From positions 996,001 to 1,060,000 of the forward strand of contig BSDZ01000026.1 of assembly GCA_030268105.1 (NCBI GenBank): a DNA stretch of 64,000 nt, given 5' to 3'. The notes below the pieces were generated by a model, which was not told the origin of the DNA, did not search any database, and was given only the letters and a program-made list of their open reading frames with translations. Shown in pieces: positions 23,571 through 34,737 of this stretch. This stretch comes from Volvox africanus (taxonomy: Eukaryota; Chlorophyta; Chlorophyceae; Chlamydomonadales; Volvocaceae). How positions within the stretch are numbered: position 1 is the first letter of the stretch; each line of letters begins with the position of its first letter. The translations under genes were made by a program, and so were the position numbers.

Positions 23571-24008
23571 TAGGTGATCTTAAAGATGTTGTTTCGGGAG
23601 CATTGCATGTATGCAAGTCAGAGCACAAGATGAGCTTCACCGATTACTTGCTTCTCATGTTTCCTCCGCGCGCTTTCATACATACGTTTTCCAGATGGGC
23701 TACAGAATGCGGCAAACGCGTGATGAAGTAATCAGGCCTTTTGTATGATTCATGTAAATAAATATGTAATAAACCCTGAACATATATAGAATCTTGGAAG
23801 GTTTAATTGCAAGTTTTTTAGTTCTGGCCCCAAAATGGCTGACATGCTGTAACAGCGCGAACGGCGCAGAAGCGCCATATAGAGCGAAACTGAGTTGTCG
23901 GACTTTGGCCTTTTGTGACAAAAACATAATTACGTAATAATAGATTAATTACAATAGATCTAACGCATAGAACTTGAACAAGTCGCATGGAACAACTTAA
24001 GGTGTCAT
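23571..24008. other. Outer PDX copy 2 flank, then unassigned sequence
   Basis: 23571-23850 continues the flank shared with copy 1 (14045-14345). 23850-24008 shows no recognised feature. Confidence 0.5.
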
Positions 24009-24251
24009 TATTGAGACGTAGACTATCAGACATTAGGAAGCCTGACGTAATAACGAGAAAGTATACGTTACATATTATCTGATAGTAAAGATGTCCGAAT
24101 AGTCCGTTCTGGAGTCGGCACATATACTTGCGCGTATAGCACTACAAACAGTACGAACGCGGGTCGATAGCTTACCGCCGAGTACAGCTACAACAGCGGG
24201 ATTGTTGCTAGTATGGATCGCTATATCCAACTGATATACCATTTCATAACA
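24009..24251 (-). mobile_element. LTR of element X (3' LTR of the disrupted copy)
   Basis: About 244 bases. In the minus-strand sense it runs from TGTTATGAAATGG to CTCAATA. Copies lie at 42174-42417 and 45945-46188, with a fragment at 44242-44319. It is preceded, in element sense, by GAGGGGGCG, a polypurine tract, so this is a 3' LTR. Inverted arms CTATCAGA / TCTGATAG lie within it. Confidence 0.7.
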
Positions 24252-24337
24252 CGCCCCCTCGAGACATGCCTAGCAACAAGTGAAAGAAGATAATTCCAAC
24301 CAGGGCGGTTCTTGATACCGAAAAACTTAAGCCAAAC

Positions 24338-24745
24338 TGACGTAGTTTGAGCTGTGTAACCTATCGTGCCTATCGCTCCTGAGCTATTCCTCGAGCCTTA
24401 CTCGCACATTCAGTTACATCAACTAAAGATACATGTGCCCGCTGCACATAAATAGGGAAGTTGTGCAGTACCAGTTGTACCGCAAACAATTCAAAAGCTC
24501 AGCACAGCACAGAGGTCTTGTTGAACATCGGTCGGAACAATAGTGGAGACCATGCGCGATAGACAGGACAAATGCGAGTACGGCATTGGTACGAATGTCT
24601 ATTGTCCCTATTATGTGGAGTCAGTGCGATATGCTAAGACTTTAGCACTTATGTAACAAACTACGGAGTTGCTTCCTTGTCCAACTGCGTGTCGCATTCT
24701 AACAGGTCTGACCGATACGGATGTCCTACCGCACTAATTACAACA
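24338..24745 (-). repeat. Copia-1 3' LTR (408 bp)
   Basis: Full-length LTR. The 5' LTR at 37477-37693 is the same sequence with about 191 bases missing between two AGGTCT direct repeats. Confidence 0.93.
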
Positions 24746-24834
24746 CTCCCACGCGGTCTGACCTCGGTCGCTCCAGGATCTAACTGGAACCAAAACCATC
24801 AAAGAAAACAATCCTAAGCCGTCGCTGTATCAAC

Positions 24835-27375
24835 TTAGCAGACGCCCATCGCACGCACGAACTTGGAGAAAATTGGGAAAGGTAGCGGCTTGGTAAAGAC
24901 ATCCGCCACCATATCCTCCGATTTGCAGTACAGGAACTTAACCTCTCCTCGTGCCGCATGCTCACGAATAAAGTGGTAAAGCACATCAATGTGCTTCGAC
25001 CAAGGAGTAGTTATCAAATTACTACTCATCTTAAGTGCCGCCTGGTTGTCACACTGGATCGGCACACACGGAACGCGCAGCTTCAAATCTCGCGCTAGGT
25101 GGCGAAACCAAAGCGCCTCCTTAGTCGCCGCTCCACTTGCCATGTATTCAGCCTCAGCTGTAGATGTGGCGACTGTAGCCTGTAAGCGGCTCGCCCAGCT
25201 TACTGCTCCACCCGTTAATAGAAACACGTATCCCGTCGTAGATCGCCTGGTGTCTACGCAACCAGCGTAGTCAGAGTCGCAGTAGCCATGTAGTGTTCCA
25301 ACACTCGATGTTGCTGAATAGGATATGCCTACGTTCTTGGTACCAATCAGATACCTCAAAACACCTTTAGCCGCCTGCCAATGCTCAACAGTAGGCTTCG
25401 ACATATAGCGGGACAGTGCTCCCACGGAGTATGAAATATCTGGCCTAATGCCCACGGACAGATATAATAGACTACCAACCAATTCACCATACGGAAACTG
25501 CTGTACATCCAGCCGTTCCCCAACCGCACGTAGTGCCTTTGACAACGGCACTTTGCGGGGATTTGCCTCTTCCAGTCCATACTTCGCAACTAACTCCGTT
25601 ATGAACCGCGTCTGAGAGAGCTTAAGGGTGTGCTCCTTACGATTACGTTCAATTTCGTAGCCTAGGAACACACGTGCCTCCCCTAGATCCCTAATATCAA
25701 AAGCAGACATCAGCCTATTCTTTACTGCATTCAATGTAGCCATCGATTTAGCTGCAACTAGAAGATCATCAACATAAACTAACACGTAGATGCGCTCTCC
25801 TTGCACATCCTTAAAGAACAGACCCGGGTCTGCCTGCGAAACATGGAAGCCCATTTGCTCCAGTTCTTCACGAAGTCGTGCATACCAAGCACGAGGGGCC
25901 TGTTTCAGCCCATATAACGACTTCTGCAACCGACAGACCTTCTGTTGATTTCCTTCACCATATCCCGGGGACTGAAGTACATACACCTCCTCCTCCAGGA
26001 TTCCGTTCAGGAACGCGGTCTTCACATCCATTTGATGCAATTCCAAATCCGCCGCCGCTACCAATGCCATCAGTACACGCAGGGTGGTGTGCTTGCTCAC
26101 CGGCGCAAACACTTCGTCAAAATCTCGACCCTCTACTTGTGCAAACCCTTTTGCTACCAACCGGGCCTTATACCTGACTATCTCGCCATTAACGTCACGC
26201 TTAATAGTGAACACCCACTTCACCGGCAAAGCGCGTACCCCTTTTGGCAGTTCTTCCAGGGTCCACACCTGGTTTGCCCTCAGAGACGCAATCTCTTCGT
26301 CCATTGCCTGTTTCCACATCTGGGATGCAGATGATGCCATGGCTTCGTCATATGTCCGAGGTACTTCTGGTTGCCTGGCCACTACCGCCAGATTCAAACG
26401 TTCCCTCGGTATGCCCCGGTTCACTCGAGCTGCCCTTGCCAACTCGGGAGATGCCTCCGGGGAATCCCCTGCCGTACCAGAATTTGAGCCGGAGCCAATG
26501 TTGGGGTCTTCAGACAGAGACCCATCTCCATCTCCCCCTGGCGAGGCTCCCACGATTTCCTCATTCTCATTAGCATTTTCCTCAAACTCCAGGTCACTCT
26601 TATCCTCATCACTGTCAGAATCGCTAGCATCAATGAGTGGGGGTTCTTCCTCTTCGTCACAGTCCTCCATGAGGACATATTGCTTAGTTGGACGCGGTAC
26701 GCCCTCCCAGCCGAACTTAGACTCATCAAAAACAACATCACGTGCGACCTTAACACGACCATCTGGCAGCATGACACGATACGCCTTCGTACCCTCGTAC
26801 CCTACAAACACGCCTTTTGCCGACATGGGGTCTAGCTTTGTGCGCTCACTATCTGGAACGCGAATGTACGCACTGCACCCAAATACACACAGGTTGGACA
26901 CATCAGGAACTTTGCCGTAAAACCGCTTAAATGGAGTGCCCTCCATGCCCCTCACGGGCAACCTGTTCCAAAGATGATTTGCAGTACTCACTGCGAAAGA
27001 CCACATACTCGTCGGTAACTTCGATTCCTGAAGCATGGCACGCGCCCTTTGTAGCAGGGTCTTGTTCAGGCGCTCTGCACGACCATTCTGCTGCGGAGTG
27101 TAAGGTGCAGACATTTGATGCTCGATCCCTTTGTTCGCGTAATATCCACTCAGCTCCAGGTTTAGGTACTCACGACCCCGATCCGTACGAACCTCCTTTA
27201 CCTTGCGGCCTGATTGGTTCTCCAACAAATTCAGGGTCTGCTGCACAGCCCCAATCGCATCTTTCTTACTCTTCAAAACACTACAGCCGATAGTCCTGAG
27301 TAATCGTCCAGGAAAGTGGCAACGTATAGATTTCCCACCTGGGACTCCACAGACATCGGACCACACAGGTCCATA
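24835..27375 (-). pseudogene. Copia-1 pol: integrase (C part), reverse transcriptase, RNase H
   Basis: The long frame covers the integrase end (YTPQQNGRAERLNKTLLQRA), an acidic linker, the RT (KWVFTIKRDVNG, LHQMDVKTAFLNG, LVYVDDLLVAA) and RNase H (STAEAEYMASGAATKEALW, DVFTKPLP) and stops at 24835-24837. The integrase N-terminal part lies beyond the Gypsy insertion at 34738. A one-base loss near 27,285-27,300 shifts the frame between LDDYSGLSAVV and LKSKKDAI. The first residues of the open frame above 27375 belong to the Gypsy LTR, not to Copia. It resembles Osser-type Copia pol of volvocine algae, stated from family knowledge. Confidence 0.93.
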
Positions 27376-28208
27376 TGTTGTGCTATGGTTCGTTTCCCGC
27401 CGATGCGTAGGTCGATGCGATCCTACAAGGCGAAGTGTTATCTTGATGAACGCATGAATGATTATTGCATATGAATGAACCTGCATGATATAGATGTATT
27501 CGCATACATTTATATATGCATTTGGCATGTTATCATTATCCATCGCGACATCGCATCATGGCAAATCCGCCTAGTATGCATGAAATACCGAATCATTGAA
27601 GTGCGCATTATGCTCGTGCTATGAAACGATAAGTAATATTATTTGATATAATATTACTTCATTACAGCACACGTTGAGAGCGCCGCACTCGTCGCGATGC
27701 ATGCCTTGCAACCGAATATCGTTATTCGGACCCTTGCATCATGCGAATGCCGGAAAGGCTTATACGTTATTATGCTTGGAAATCGCCTATACGCAGTAGG
27801 GTTGTCACACTTAGGATCGGCCTCCTAGTGTGAATCGTACGACATTGCGATGCTGCGAGTATAACAGATGCGAGGACGGCTAAGCAAGATAAGACATTCG
27901 ATACCAGAGAACACTCTTGTGTTCTACATTATCATTACTATACGCTATTCTTCTTAGCCCGAGCTAAGCCTAAACTTCGCTAATCACCGCCGCGTGATGA
28001 TTGCTTGCTTCCGGCGCTGACGGTGATTACGTCCATTGCACCGCTTCGATCTGTAAGACTGTAAGTTATATCTCTTCTTGTTTGAAGTCTTCCGCTGTCT
28101 CTGTTTGCTCGCGCTTGCCTTGCTGTACTTGCAAGTGCTCGCGCATTGGTGTCGCAAGCCTTCAGACGCGCAGATACTGATGAGCAAACACGAAGGAGAG
28201 GTACAACA
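27376..28208 (+). repeat. Gypsy-1 5' LTR
   Basis: 833 bases, TGTTGTGCTA...GGTACAACA. It differs from the 3' LTR at 15 sites, 12 of them CG versus TG or CA. Confidence 0.96.
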
Positions 28209-28210
28209 AA

Positions 28211-28224
28211 TTGGTATCGAGACA
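28211..28224 (+). promoter_or_regulatory. Gypsy-1 primer-binding site
   Basis: TTGGTATCGAGAC follows the 5' LTR after two bases. TGGTATC is the start expected for pairing to the 3' end of an initiator-methionine-type tRNA (...GATACCA). The remainder fits less well, so the tRNA identity is tentative. Confidence 0.6.
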
Positions 28225-28674
28225 GGTTCGTTGTCTAACTGTCTCTCTTTGTCTAATCAGAAGTAGGTTCTTTCTATGGCGAGTTCCAGCGATGAACCAC
28301 GAGGACCGCTAGATACTATTGCCGAAGACCTAGGCCGCGCCGTTTTGGACGCCGCCGCTTCCGGTTTGTAATTGTTTAATTGCTTTTGCTTAGATTGCTG
28401 CACTTGTTGTGTAAGTGTACGCTCTGAGTCGCAGGTAATCTCAGTACACCGGCATTGCTTGCCGCGGCGACTGAGACCGGCTTTCGTCCGGACCAGTTGG
28501 CGACTCTCATTGCCCAAACTAGGGAGATCAGGACTCAGCTGGGCAAGTACTTGCTGAGTTTACTGAATCTTCTCAAGAGTACTGTCGGTAGGCTCACCGA
28601 ATCACTTTGTACTCTTGCCTTTGCGATAGAAGTCGGCTTCTATTACGCAAACCTAGGGTATCGCTTCGTGCTCC

Positions 28675-29895
28675 ATGTCCGCGGAACACGACGATACGCC
28701 GCACACTAGCCTAGCTAGCCAACCCGATTTTGTTGTGGCTGCTAGAGCGCCGGATAGAGGTCTTGAGACTGTTGGCACGCGAGCCACTCAAGATCCCCTT
28801 TTCCTTCAGACCCTTGCTCACTTAATTGTGCCGCATTCAGCAGTTAACACCAATATGGACAACACTGCTGGACCAAGGGTTCTGCCATTACCTCAAGCTC
28901 GAGGGCATGATGACATCCCTGAGGTGATGAGATTGTCAATTCCCGTTCCTAGGCTCAATATCTCAGCATGACATAGCATAGCCGATGCAACTCGTGCGTA
29001 CATGCGTGACGCTAAAAAGTATCTCCAGGCTGTTCACGGTGGCGATAATGATGGTATCAGGTGTCTCTTCGTTGGTAACACCCTCGAGGGCTCAGCGAAG
29101 AACTGGTATCGTGAATGGACCACCGCCCGGGGCGACTATACTTTTGACGAGATGATCGCCGCTTTGCTCGCACGATTCGCTACTGAGGTTCAAGCACGTG
29201 ATGTGGAGGCTCGTAAGGTTTTGGCAGCCGGTAGCTACCACATGCGTCGGGGTGAAAATGTACCTGCGTACCAGTCACGCTTCGAAGCACTTGTGAACCC
29301 CATTGCTGATCTCACTGAAACCGAGCGTGTCTTTTGGTTTAAGCGAGGCCTGACGAAACTTTTGGCTAAATGGTGCGCTACTGACTTGGCTGGGGTGCCG
29401 ATCAAGTCGTATGATGCCTTGGTCACTTTTGCTAAGGGTACGGAGATACGACTTCTTGCCGGTGAGGAAGAAGTCAAGTCTGTCCCTCGTGCAAATGCCG
29501 TGCAAGTGCAGGATCCGCTTGGGGAAGCTGTAGCTCTCGACCAGGAACTCGGAGCGACCCGCCCCACGCCTACTGCCGCGACGCGACGCAGCAACCGGCA
29601 ACGCCAGGCGCGCGGGGGCGCTAGCTCGGGTGTCCGCGGGTCAGGAGGAGCAGGTCTGAGCTGGGACCCGGCTAAGAGCAGGAAGCGTGGTGGTGCGCCG
29701 TCGTCGGCAGCCGCACAGCGCTCTGACCCCAATGTGAAGCGGACTCGCACGGATGACTCGTTTATGCCAAAATGGAATTGCAATCGTTCCGAGTTCGAAC
29801 GTCGGAAAACGGCCAATGTTTGTCTACGGTGCGTGGAGAGCCATCCTACGAAGGATTGCCCGTTACTGCCGCCGTTTGTACCTCAGCCGAAATAG
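28675..29895 (+). pseudogene. Gypsy-1 gag
   Basis: ATG at 28675. The capsid-like part (YLQAVHGGDNDGIRCLFVG, WYREWTTARGDYTFDEM, YQSRFEALVNPIADLTE) is followed by a basic Arg/Gly/Ser region and a zinc knuckle CLRCVESHPTKDC (CX2CX4HX4C). A TGA at 28969-28971 interrupts the frame after VPRLNISA, and the same frame resumes at once. The gag frame ends in TAG at 29893-29895 and continues in the same phase into the protease region. Confidence 0.88.
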
Positions 29896-30930
29896 GGGCT
29901 TGCCCGGGTTCCTGTGGAGGGGGCACCGCCCGGGATTTCTGAACTAACGCGTGGTCGGTGGTCATCCTTACGGCCAGCCGTGAAGGCATTGTTGCCTTGC
30001 GTACTTGGACACATCGAGCGAGTCATTGCACGACGCATCACGCTTGACGGACGCACGGGACTTCTCTGCTATGATCCGTTGTGTAATTTGTTTACACCTC
30101 GCCGTCCCCTGTCGTCTATCGATCTGTCTAACCACGTGGTTTTGTTCATCCCCTCATCTCTGAGTGAGATGTCGGAACAGTTGGCCGTTTATAGGAGATG
30201 TAGGCGTCAATATCCAGGCACCGCCGCATGTGTATTACTCCCCGCTTTCTGTCGGCGCAAGGCAGAGGCATCGTTAAGGGGTATGCGGCGTGTCCACCAG
30301 TTCGAGCCGGGCACCGTTTTGTTTAATGGTGTGGATCGGGAGGGTATGCTGGCTCCGTGGCCAGGCACATCCTACTCGGTTGACGTTTGGTATGAAGCTC
30401 CTGATGAGGGTGCCGTAGGTTACGGACCCGCCCTAAGTGCACTGACGTTATTTGCTGGGCAGTCGCTCGTAGATAACCGTGTCCCAGTGGTTCAGATCGG
30501 TTTGAATGGCCGTACTCTGAAGGCACTTGTTGACACCGGTGCCAGCGACGACTTCATCTCTGTCGCAGAGGTGAATGCGCTGGGGTTGACCCCAGAGTCG
30601 TCTGATTGTCCACAGGTTACCCTTGCTGACGGGGGTAAGCATCCCATCGTGGGCAGGATTACCCTTAGCCTATCGATAGGCCCTTTGCGTGTTGTGACCC
30701 GGCCGTATGGGCTGCAGGGCTTAGCAGAGACTGCACCGTACATAATGGGGTCTTCGACATTATGGCAGTACCGCGCGCGCATCGACATGGAGACCGCAAC
30801 CCTGCATATGTGCAAGGGTACTCTGTCGATTAAGGTACCTTTCCTGTCGTTCGAACATGTCACACCAAAGGAGGGCAAAGCTGAGGCGGTGCCTATGGTT
30901 AATTTCGCTGTGACCGCAATGGCCGCATGA
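29896..30930 (+). pseudogene. Gypsy-1 linker domain and aspartic protease
   Basis: In frame with gag after a TAG. The first about 170 codons (HVVLFIPSSLSEMSEQL, CVLLPAFCRRKAEASLRGMR, FEPGTVLFNGV, WPGTSYSVDVWYEAP) resemble an adenine-methyltransferase-like module that I recall in some algal retroelements, but without its catalytic NPP[FWY]. The aspartic protease follows, with LVDTGASDDFIS and later YIMGSSTLW. The frame ends in a TGA at 30928-30930 and then continues into RT in the same phase. The methyltransferase-like reading is tentative; the protease is secure. Confidence 0.75.
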
Positions 30931-31935
30931 TTTGAACCAGAGCTAGTCGGGTGTAAGGAGGCCGTCCGTTTGTTACGGAAGGGTGCCCACGGACTGCTTT
31001 TAAGGCCGCGGGTGAGCTGTTGTGTCACCACCGCGCAGATTTCTGTGGATCCTGAGGTTGAGGCCCTACTGTCGCAGTATGAGGACGTCTTTAAAGATAT
31101 CCCTGGCCTACCACCTATGTGTCCTGTTGATCACACAATCCCTCTCATGCCTGGAGCGCAGCCTACGGCCCGGCCAATGTACAGGTTGAGTCCATTGGAG
31201 CTGGACGAGGTAAAGCGCCAGGTGACGGATTTGCTCGTGAAGGGTATGATACGCCCCAGCACATCCCCGTATTCTGCACCGATTTTGTTTGTCGGTAAGA
31301 AGGATGGGACCTTGCGCATGTGCATCGATTACCGGGGGTTGAATGTGAGTACAGTGAAAAATTGCTACCCTTTGCCACACATCGACGACCTGTTGGATAA
31401 GCTGAAGGGTTCGGCTTATTTTTCCTCGATTGACTTACAACAGGGCTATAATCAGATTCGCATCGCTGCCTCTGATATCCCGAAAGCCGCTTTTCGGACG
31501 CCCTTCGGTCACTTCGAGTATACGGTTCTATCGTTTGGTTTGACTAATGCCCCTGCGACGTTTCAGGCGGTCATGGACCGAATGTTTAGACCGTTTATCG
31601 ACAGGTTCGTTGTTTGCTATCTGGATGACATTTTGGTTTATTCTAAGATGCGCGAGGAGCACTTGGAGCATCTTCGGCTCGTGCTCGACGTTATGAGGCG
31701 GGAGCAATTGTTTGCTAAACGCGCCAAATGCTTTTGGGCGCAGCCTCAGGTGGAATATTTGGGCCACATTGTGTCGGCCACTGGTGTGAAGATGGACCCG
31801 CGAAAGGTCGCCGTGGTTCGCGATTGGCCCGCGCCTCAGAACCTCACGGAGCTGCGTAAGTTCCTTGGCTTGACCAATTATTTCCGGAAGTTCATTGAAA
31901 AATATTCCATCATTGCGGCCCCGCTTACTAACTGA
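30931..31935 (+). pseudogene. Gypsy-1 reverse transcriptase
   Basis: Typical Ty3/Gypsy [81 protein letters not shown] and the catalytic [14 protein letters not shown] at 31933-31935, after IIAAPLTN, interrupts the frame just before the RNase H. Confidence 0.93.
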
Positions 31936-33468
31936 ACTCGCAAAGGCGTTTTCGTTTCGCTCGAGTCGTGGACGTCGCAATGCCAGCGGGCATTCGAAGA
32001 GCTCAAGCGAACCGTTGCCGAAGATGTCACCCTTGCATTCCCTGATTACTCGTTGCCATTTCGTGTTGAGGTAGTGTCTGATGCCTCAGTATTTGGAAGC
32101 GGCGCTGTATTGTTACAGGAAGGGCGACCGATCGCCTTCACGAGTAAGAAGTTTTCTGGTGCGGAGATTCGTTACACCACCGGGGAACAGGAGCTTCTGG
32201 CAGTGCTGCATGCTTTAAAGGAATGGCGCTGTTACCTCGAGGGACGCCCGTTTACTTTAAAGACTGACCACAAGCCCCTAACGTTTTTGCAAAGCGTTCC
32301 AACGTTGAACCGCTGTCAGGCTAGGTGGATGGAATACCTAGCTAGGTTTGACTGCACCTGGGAGTACATTTCTGGTAAATTGAATATTGCCGATGCTCTC
32401 AGTCGACATCCGTCGCTACACGCTGCAATTTTAGCAGCGCCCGTCGTGCGACCGCATAACGAGGAGGTGCCGATCGCGACGGACCTCACGGAGCGGTTGA
32501 AGGTTGCCTACAACGCAGATGCCTGGTTCTCGGAGCCGGCTTATGTAGAAAACCTTCGCAAGCAGAATGGCCTTTGGCTACGGACGGAGGGTGCAGCTAC
32601 GCAAATCGTCGTTCCGAACGACGACGTGTTACGCTACGACATCCTTGCGCGGTTCCACGAGGACCCGTTAGCAGGACACCCTGGTAGCAAGCGGTTGGTC
32701 GAGTTGGTGCAACGTTCCTTTTGGTGGCCTCGTTTGGCTAACGATGCGGCGAACTTCGTACAGACATGCAGTCTGTGCCAGCGCAATAAGGCTTTGTCCG
32801 GTAAGGGTCATGGGTTGTTGCAACCGTTGCCTGTCCCAGATGCGCCTTGGGAAAGTGTTTCCATGGACTTCGTAGTCACGCTGCCCAAAACTGAGGGGGG
32901 ATATGATGCGGTGTTCGTAATGGTCGATCGCCTGACTAAGATGGTCCACCTAGCACCATGCACATCGTCCTGCACGGCTGAACAAACAGCACGCTTGTTT
33001 TTCGACAATGTGGTTCGGTTACACGGGGTTTCCAAAAATGTGATCTCGGACCGCGGTGGGCAGTTCACGTCTAAGTTTTGGGAAGTGCTCTGCAAGCTAG
33101 TTGGCATGCGCGTCAACCTGAGCACAGCGTATCACCCGCAGACTGATGGTCAAACCGAACGCACAAACTGCACGTTGGGTGATATGTTGCGCAATTATGC
33201 TGGTCGCACACCACTCGTTTGGGATACATATTTGACTGCGGCAGAATTCGTGCTTAACAACGCTGTTAATCGCTCTACAGGCAAAAGTCCGTTCTTTCTT
33301 AACTACGGGTTTCATCCCGCGCTACCCGTGTGGCGTGAGTTGGAAGTGAACGTGCCTGCTGCTAAACTTTTTGCCAAGTCTTTTATGTCCCGAATCACAG
33401 ACGTGAAGTCATGTTTGGACGCGGCGCAGCAACGAACGACGGAATACTACTACAAATGTGGCTGTTGA
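31936..33468 (+). pseudogene. Gypsy-1 RNase H and integrase
   Basis: Same phase as RT. RNase H: VVSDASVFGSGAVLL, TTGEQELLAVLHALKEWR, LKTDHKPLTFL. Integrase: an HH-CC finger (FHEDPLAGHPG ... CSLCQ), the DDE core with SMDFVVTLPK, VISDRGGQFTSKFW and TDGQTERTN. The frame ends at 33466-33468 in a region where a 20-base motif is duplicated and the GPF/Y-type C-terminal module is missing: about 50-60 residues that normally precede VGNVAVELALP are deleted. Confidence 0.92.
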
Positions 33469-33841
33469 ACTCGGGAATGTGGCTGTTGAACTCGCATTGC
33501 CCGCTGATATGACCATTCACCCCACGTTTCACGTATTGCTTGTCCGTCCCTATCGTGGTACGGAACCCGTCCCTGAGCCTTCTAACGCCCCCGCAGCGAT
33601 CGAACCAGTTCCCGAGACCTGGATCGCTGGTAAACAGAAGTTTTACGATGTGGAGCGGGTGTTAGATTATCGTGCGCGTCGTGTGGGCCGACACCGACGT
33701 AAGCGGACAGTACACGAGTACTTGGTCAAGTGGACAGGGTATACCAGCGAGCACAACTCATAGGAACTGGCACGCAACTTCTCGCAGGACATGAAGCCCC
33801 TGCTCGAGGAAGCCCGCAAACGTGCCACGCAAGCCCAATGA
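33458..33841 (+). pseudogene. Gypsy-1 integrase tail and chromodomain
   Basis: Shifted frame relative to the integrase. NVAVELALPADMTIHPTFHV is the usual end of the integrase, then KFYDVERVLDYR ... EYLVKWTGYTSEHNS is a chromodomain. A TAG at 33761-33763 stands where the conserved Trp of the xxWE motif is expected, and the frame after it (ELARNF...) continues to a TGA at about 33839. Chromodomains in this clade direct integration to particular chromatin marks. Confidence 0.85.
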
Positions 33842-33884
33842 CCCTGCAGTCCATGCTGTATGAAGCAGCGAGGACGCTGCATAC

Positions 33885-33895
33885 GGGAGGGGGGA
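33885..33895 (+). promoter_or_regulatory. Gypsy-1 polypurine tract
   Basis: GGGAGGGGGGA lies a few bases before the 3' LTR, the expected place for the plus-strand primer. Confidence 0.85.
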
Positions 33896-33899
33896 TAAT

Positions 33900-34732
33900 T
33901 GTTGTGCTACGGTTCGTTTCCCGCCGATGTGTAGGTCGATGCGATCCTACAAGGCGAAGGGTTATCTTGATGAACGCATGAATGATTATTGCATATGAAT
34001 GAACCTGCATGATATAGATGTATTCGCATACATTTATATATGCATTTGGCATGTTATCATTATCCATCGCGACATCGCATCATGGCAAATCCGCCTAGTA
34101 TGCATGAAATACCGAATCATTGAAGTGCGCATTATGCTCGTGCTATGAAACGATAAGTAATATTATTTGATATAATATTACTTCATTACAGCACACATTG
34201 AGAGTGCCGCACTCGTCGTGATGCATGCCTTGCAACCGAATATCGTTATTCGGACCCTTGCATCATGTGAATGCCGGAAAGGCTTATACGTTGTTATGCT
34301 TGGACATCGCCTATACGCAGTAGGGTTGTCACACTTAGGATCGGCCTCCTAGTGTGAATCATACGACATTGCGATGCTGCGAGTATAACAGATGCGAGGA
34401 CGGCTAAGCAAGATAAGACATTCGATACCGGAGAACACTCTTGTGTTCTACATTATCATTACTATACGCTATTCTTCTTAGCCCAAGCTAAGCCTAAACT
34501 TCGCTAATCACCGCTGCGTGATGATTGCTTGCTTCCGGCGCTGACGGCAATTACGTCCATTGCACCGCTTCGATCTGTAAGACTGTAAGTTATATCTCTT
34601 CTTGTTTGAAGTCTTCCGCTGTCTCTGTTTGCTCGCGCTTGCCTTGCTGTACTTGCAAGTGCTCGCGCATTGGTGTCGCAAGCCTTCAGACGCGCAGATA
34701 CTGATGAGCAAACACGAAGGAGAGGTACAACA
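33900..34732 (+). repeat. Gypsy-1 3' LTR
   Basis: 833 bases, same ends and length as the 5' LTR, followed directly by CCATA. Confidence 0.96.
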
Positions 34733-34737
34733 CCATA

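Larger units (their letters stand above)
27376..34732 (+). mobile_element. Gypsy-1: Ty3/Gypsy chromodomain-type LTR retrotransposon
   Basis: Two 833-base LTRs (27376-28208 and 33900-34732) with TGTTGT...ACAACA ends, CCATA target duplications (27371-27375 and 34733-34737), a primer-binding site, a polypurine tract and the order gag-protease-RT-RNase H-integrase-chromodomain. It is inserted in the integrase of Copia-1 in the opposite orientation. The reading frame is broken at several places, so it is non-autonomous now. LTR divergence is about 1.8 percent by hand count, so the insertion is fairly young. Confidence 0.97.

Noticed and set aside
26084..26920. 278-residue plus-strand frame
   Set aside because: Antisense shadow of the Copia-1 pol frame.
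27376..27543. First residues of the 902-residue Copia frame (MDNDNMPNAYINV...) as Copia protein
   Set aside because: They are translated from the antisense of the Gypsy LTR; the same peptide appears at the 3' LTR (33900-34067).
29235..29816. 193-residue minus-strand frame
   Set aside because: Antisense shadow of Gypsy-1 gag.
31933..31935. TGA as selenocysteine or a reassigned codon
   Set aside because: The P450 and oxidase genes use TGA as stop, and CGA to TGA decay explains the Gypsy stops more simply.
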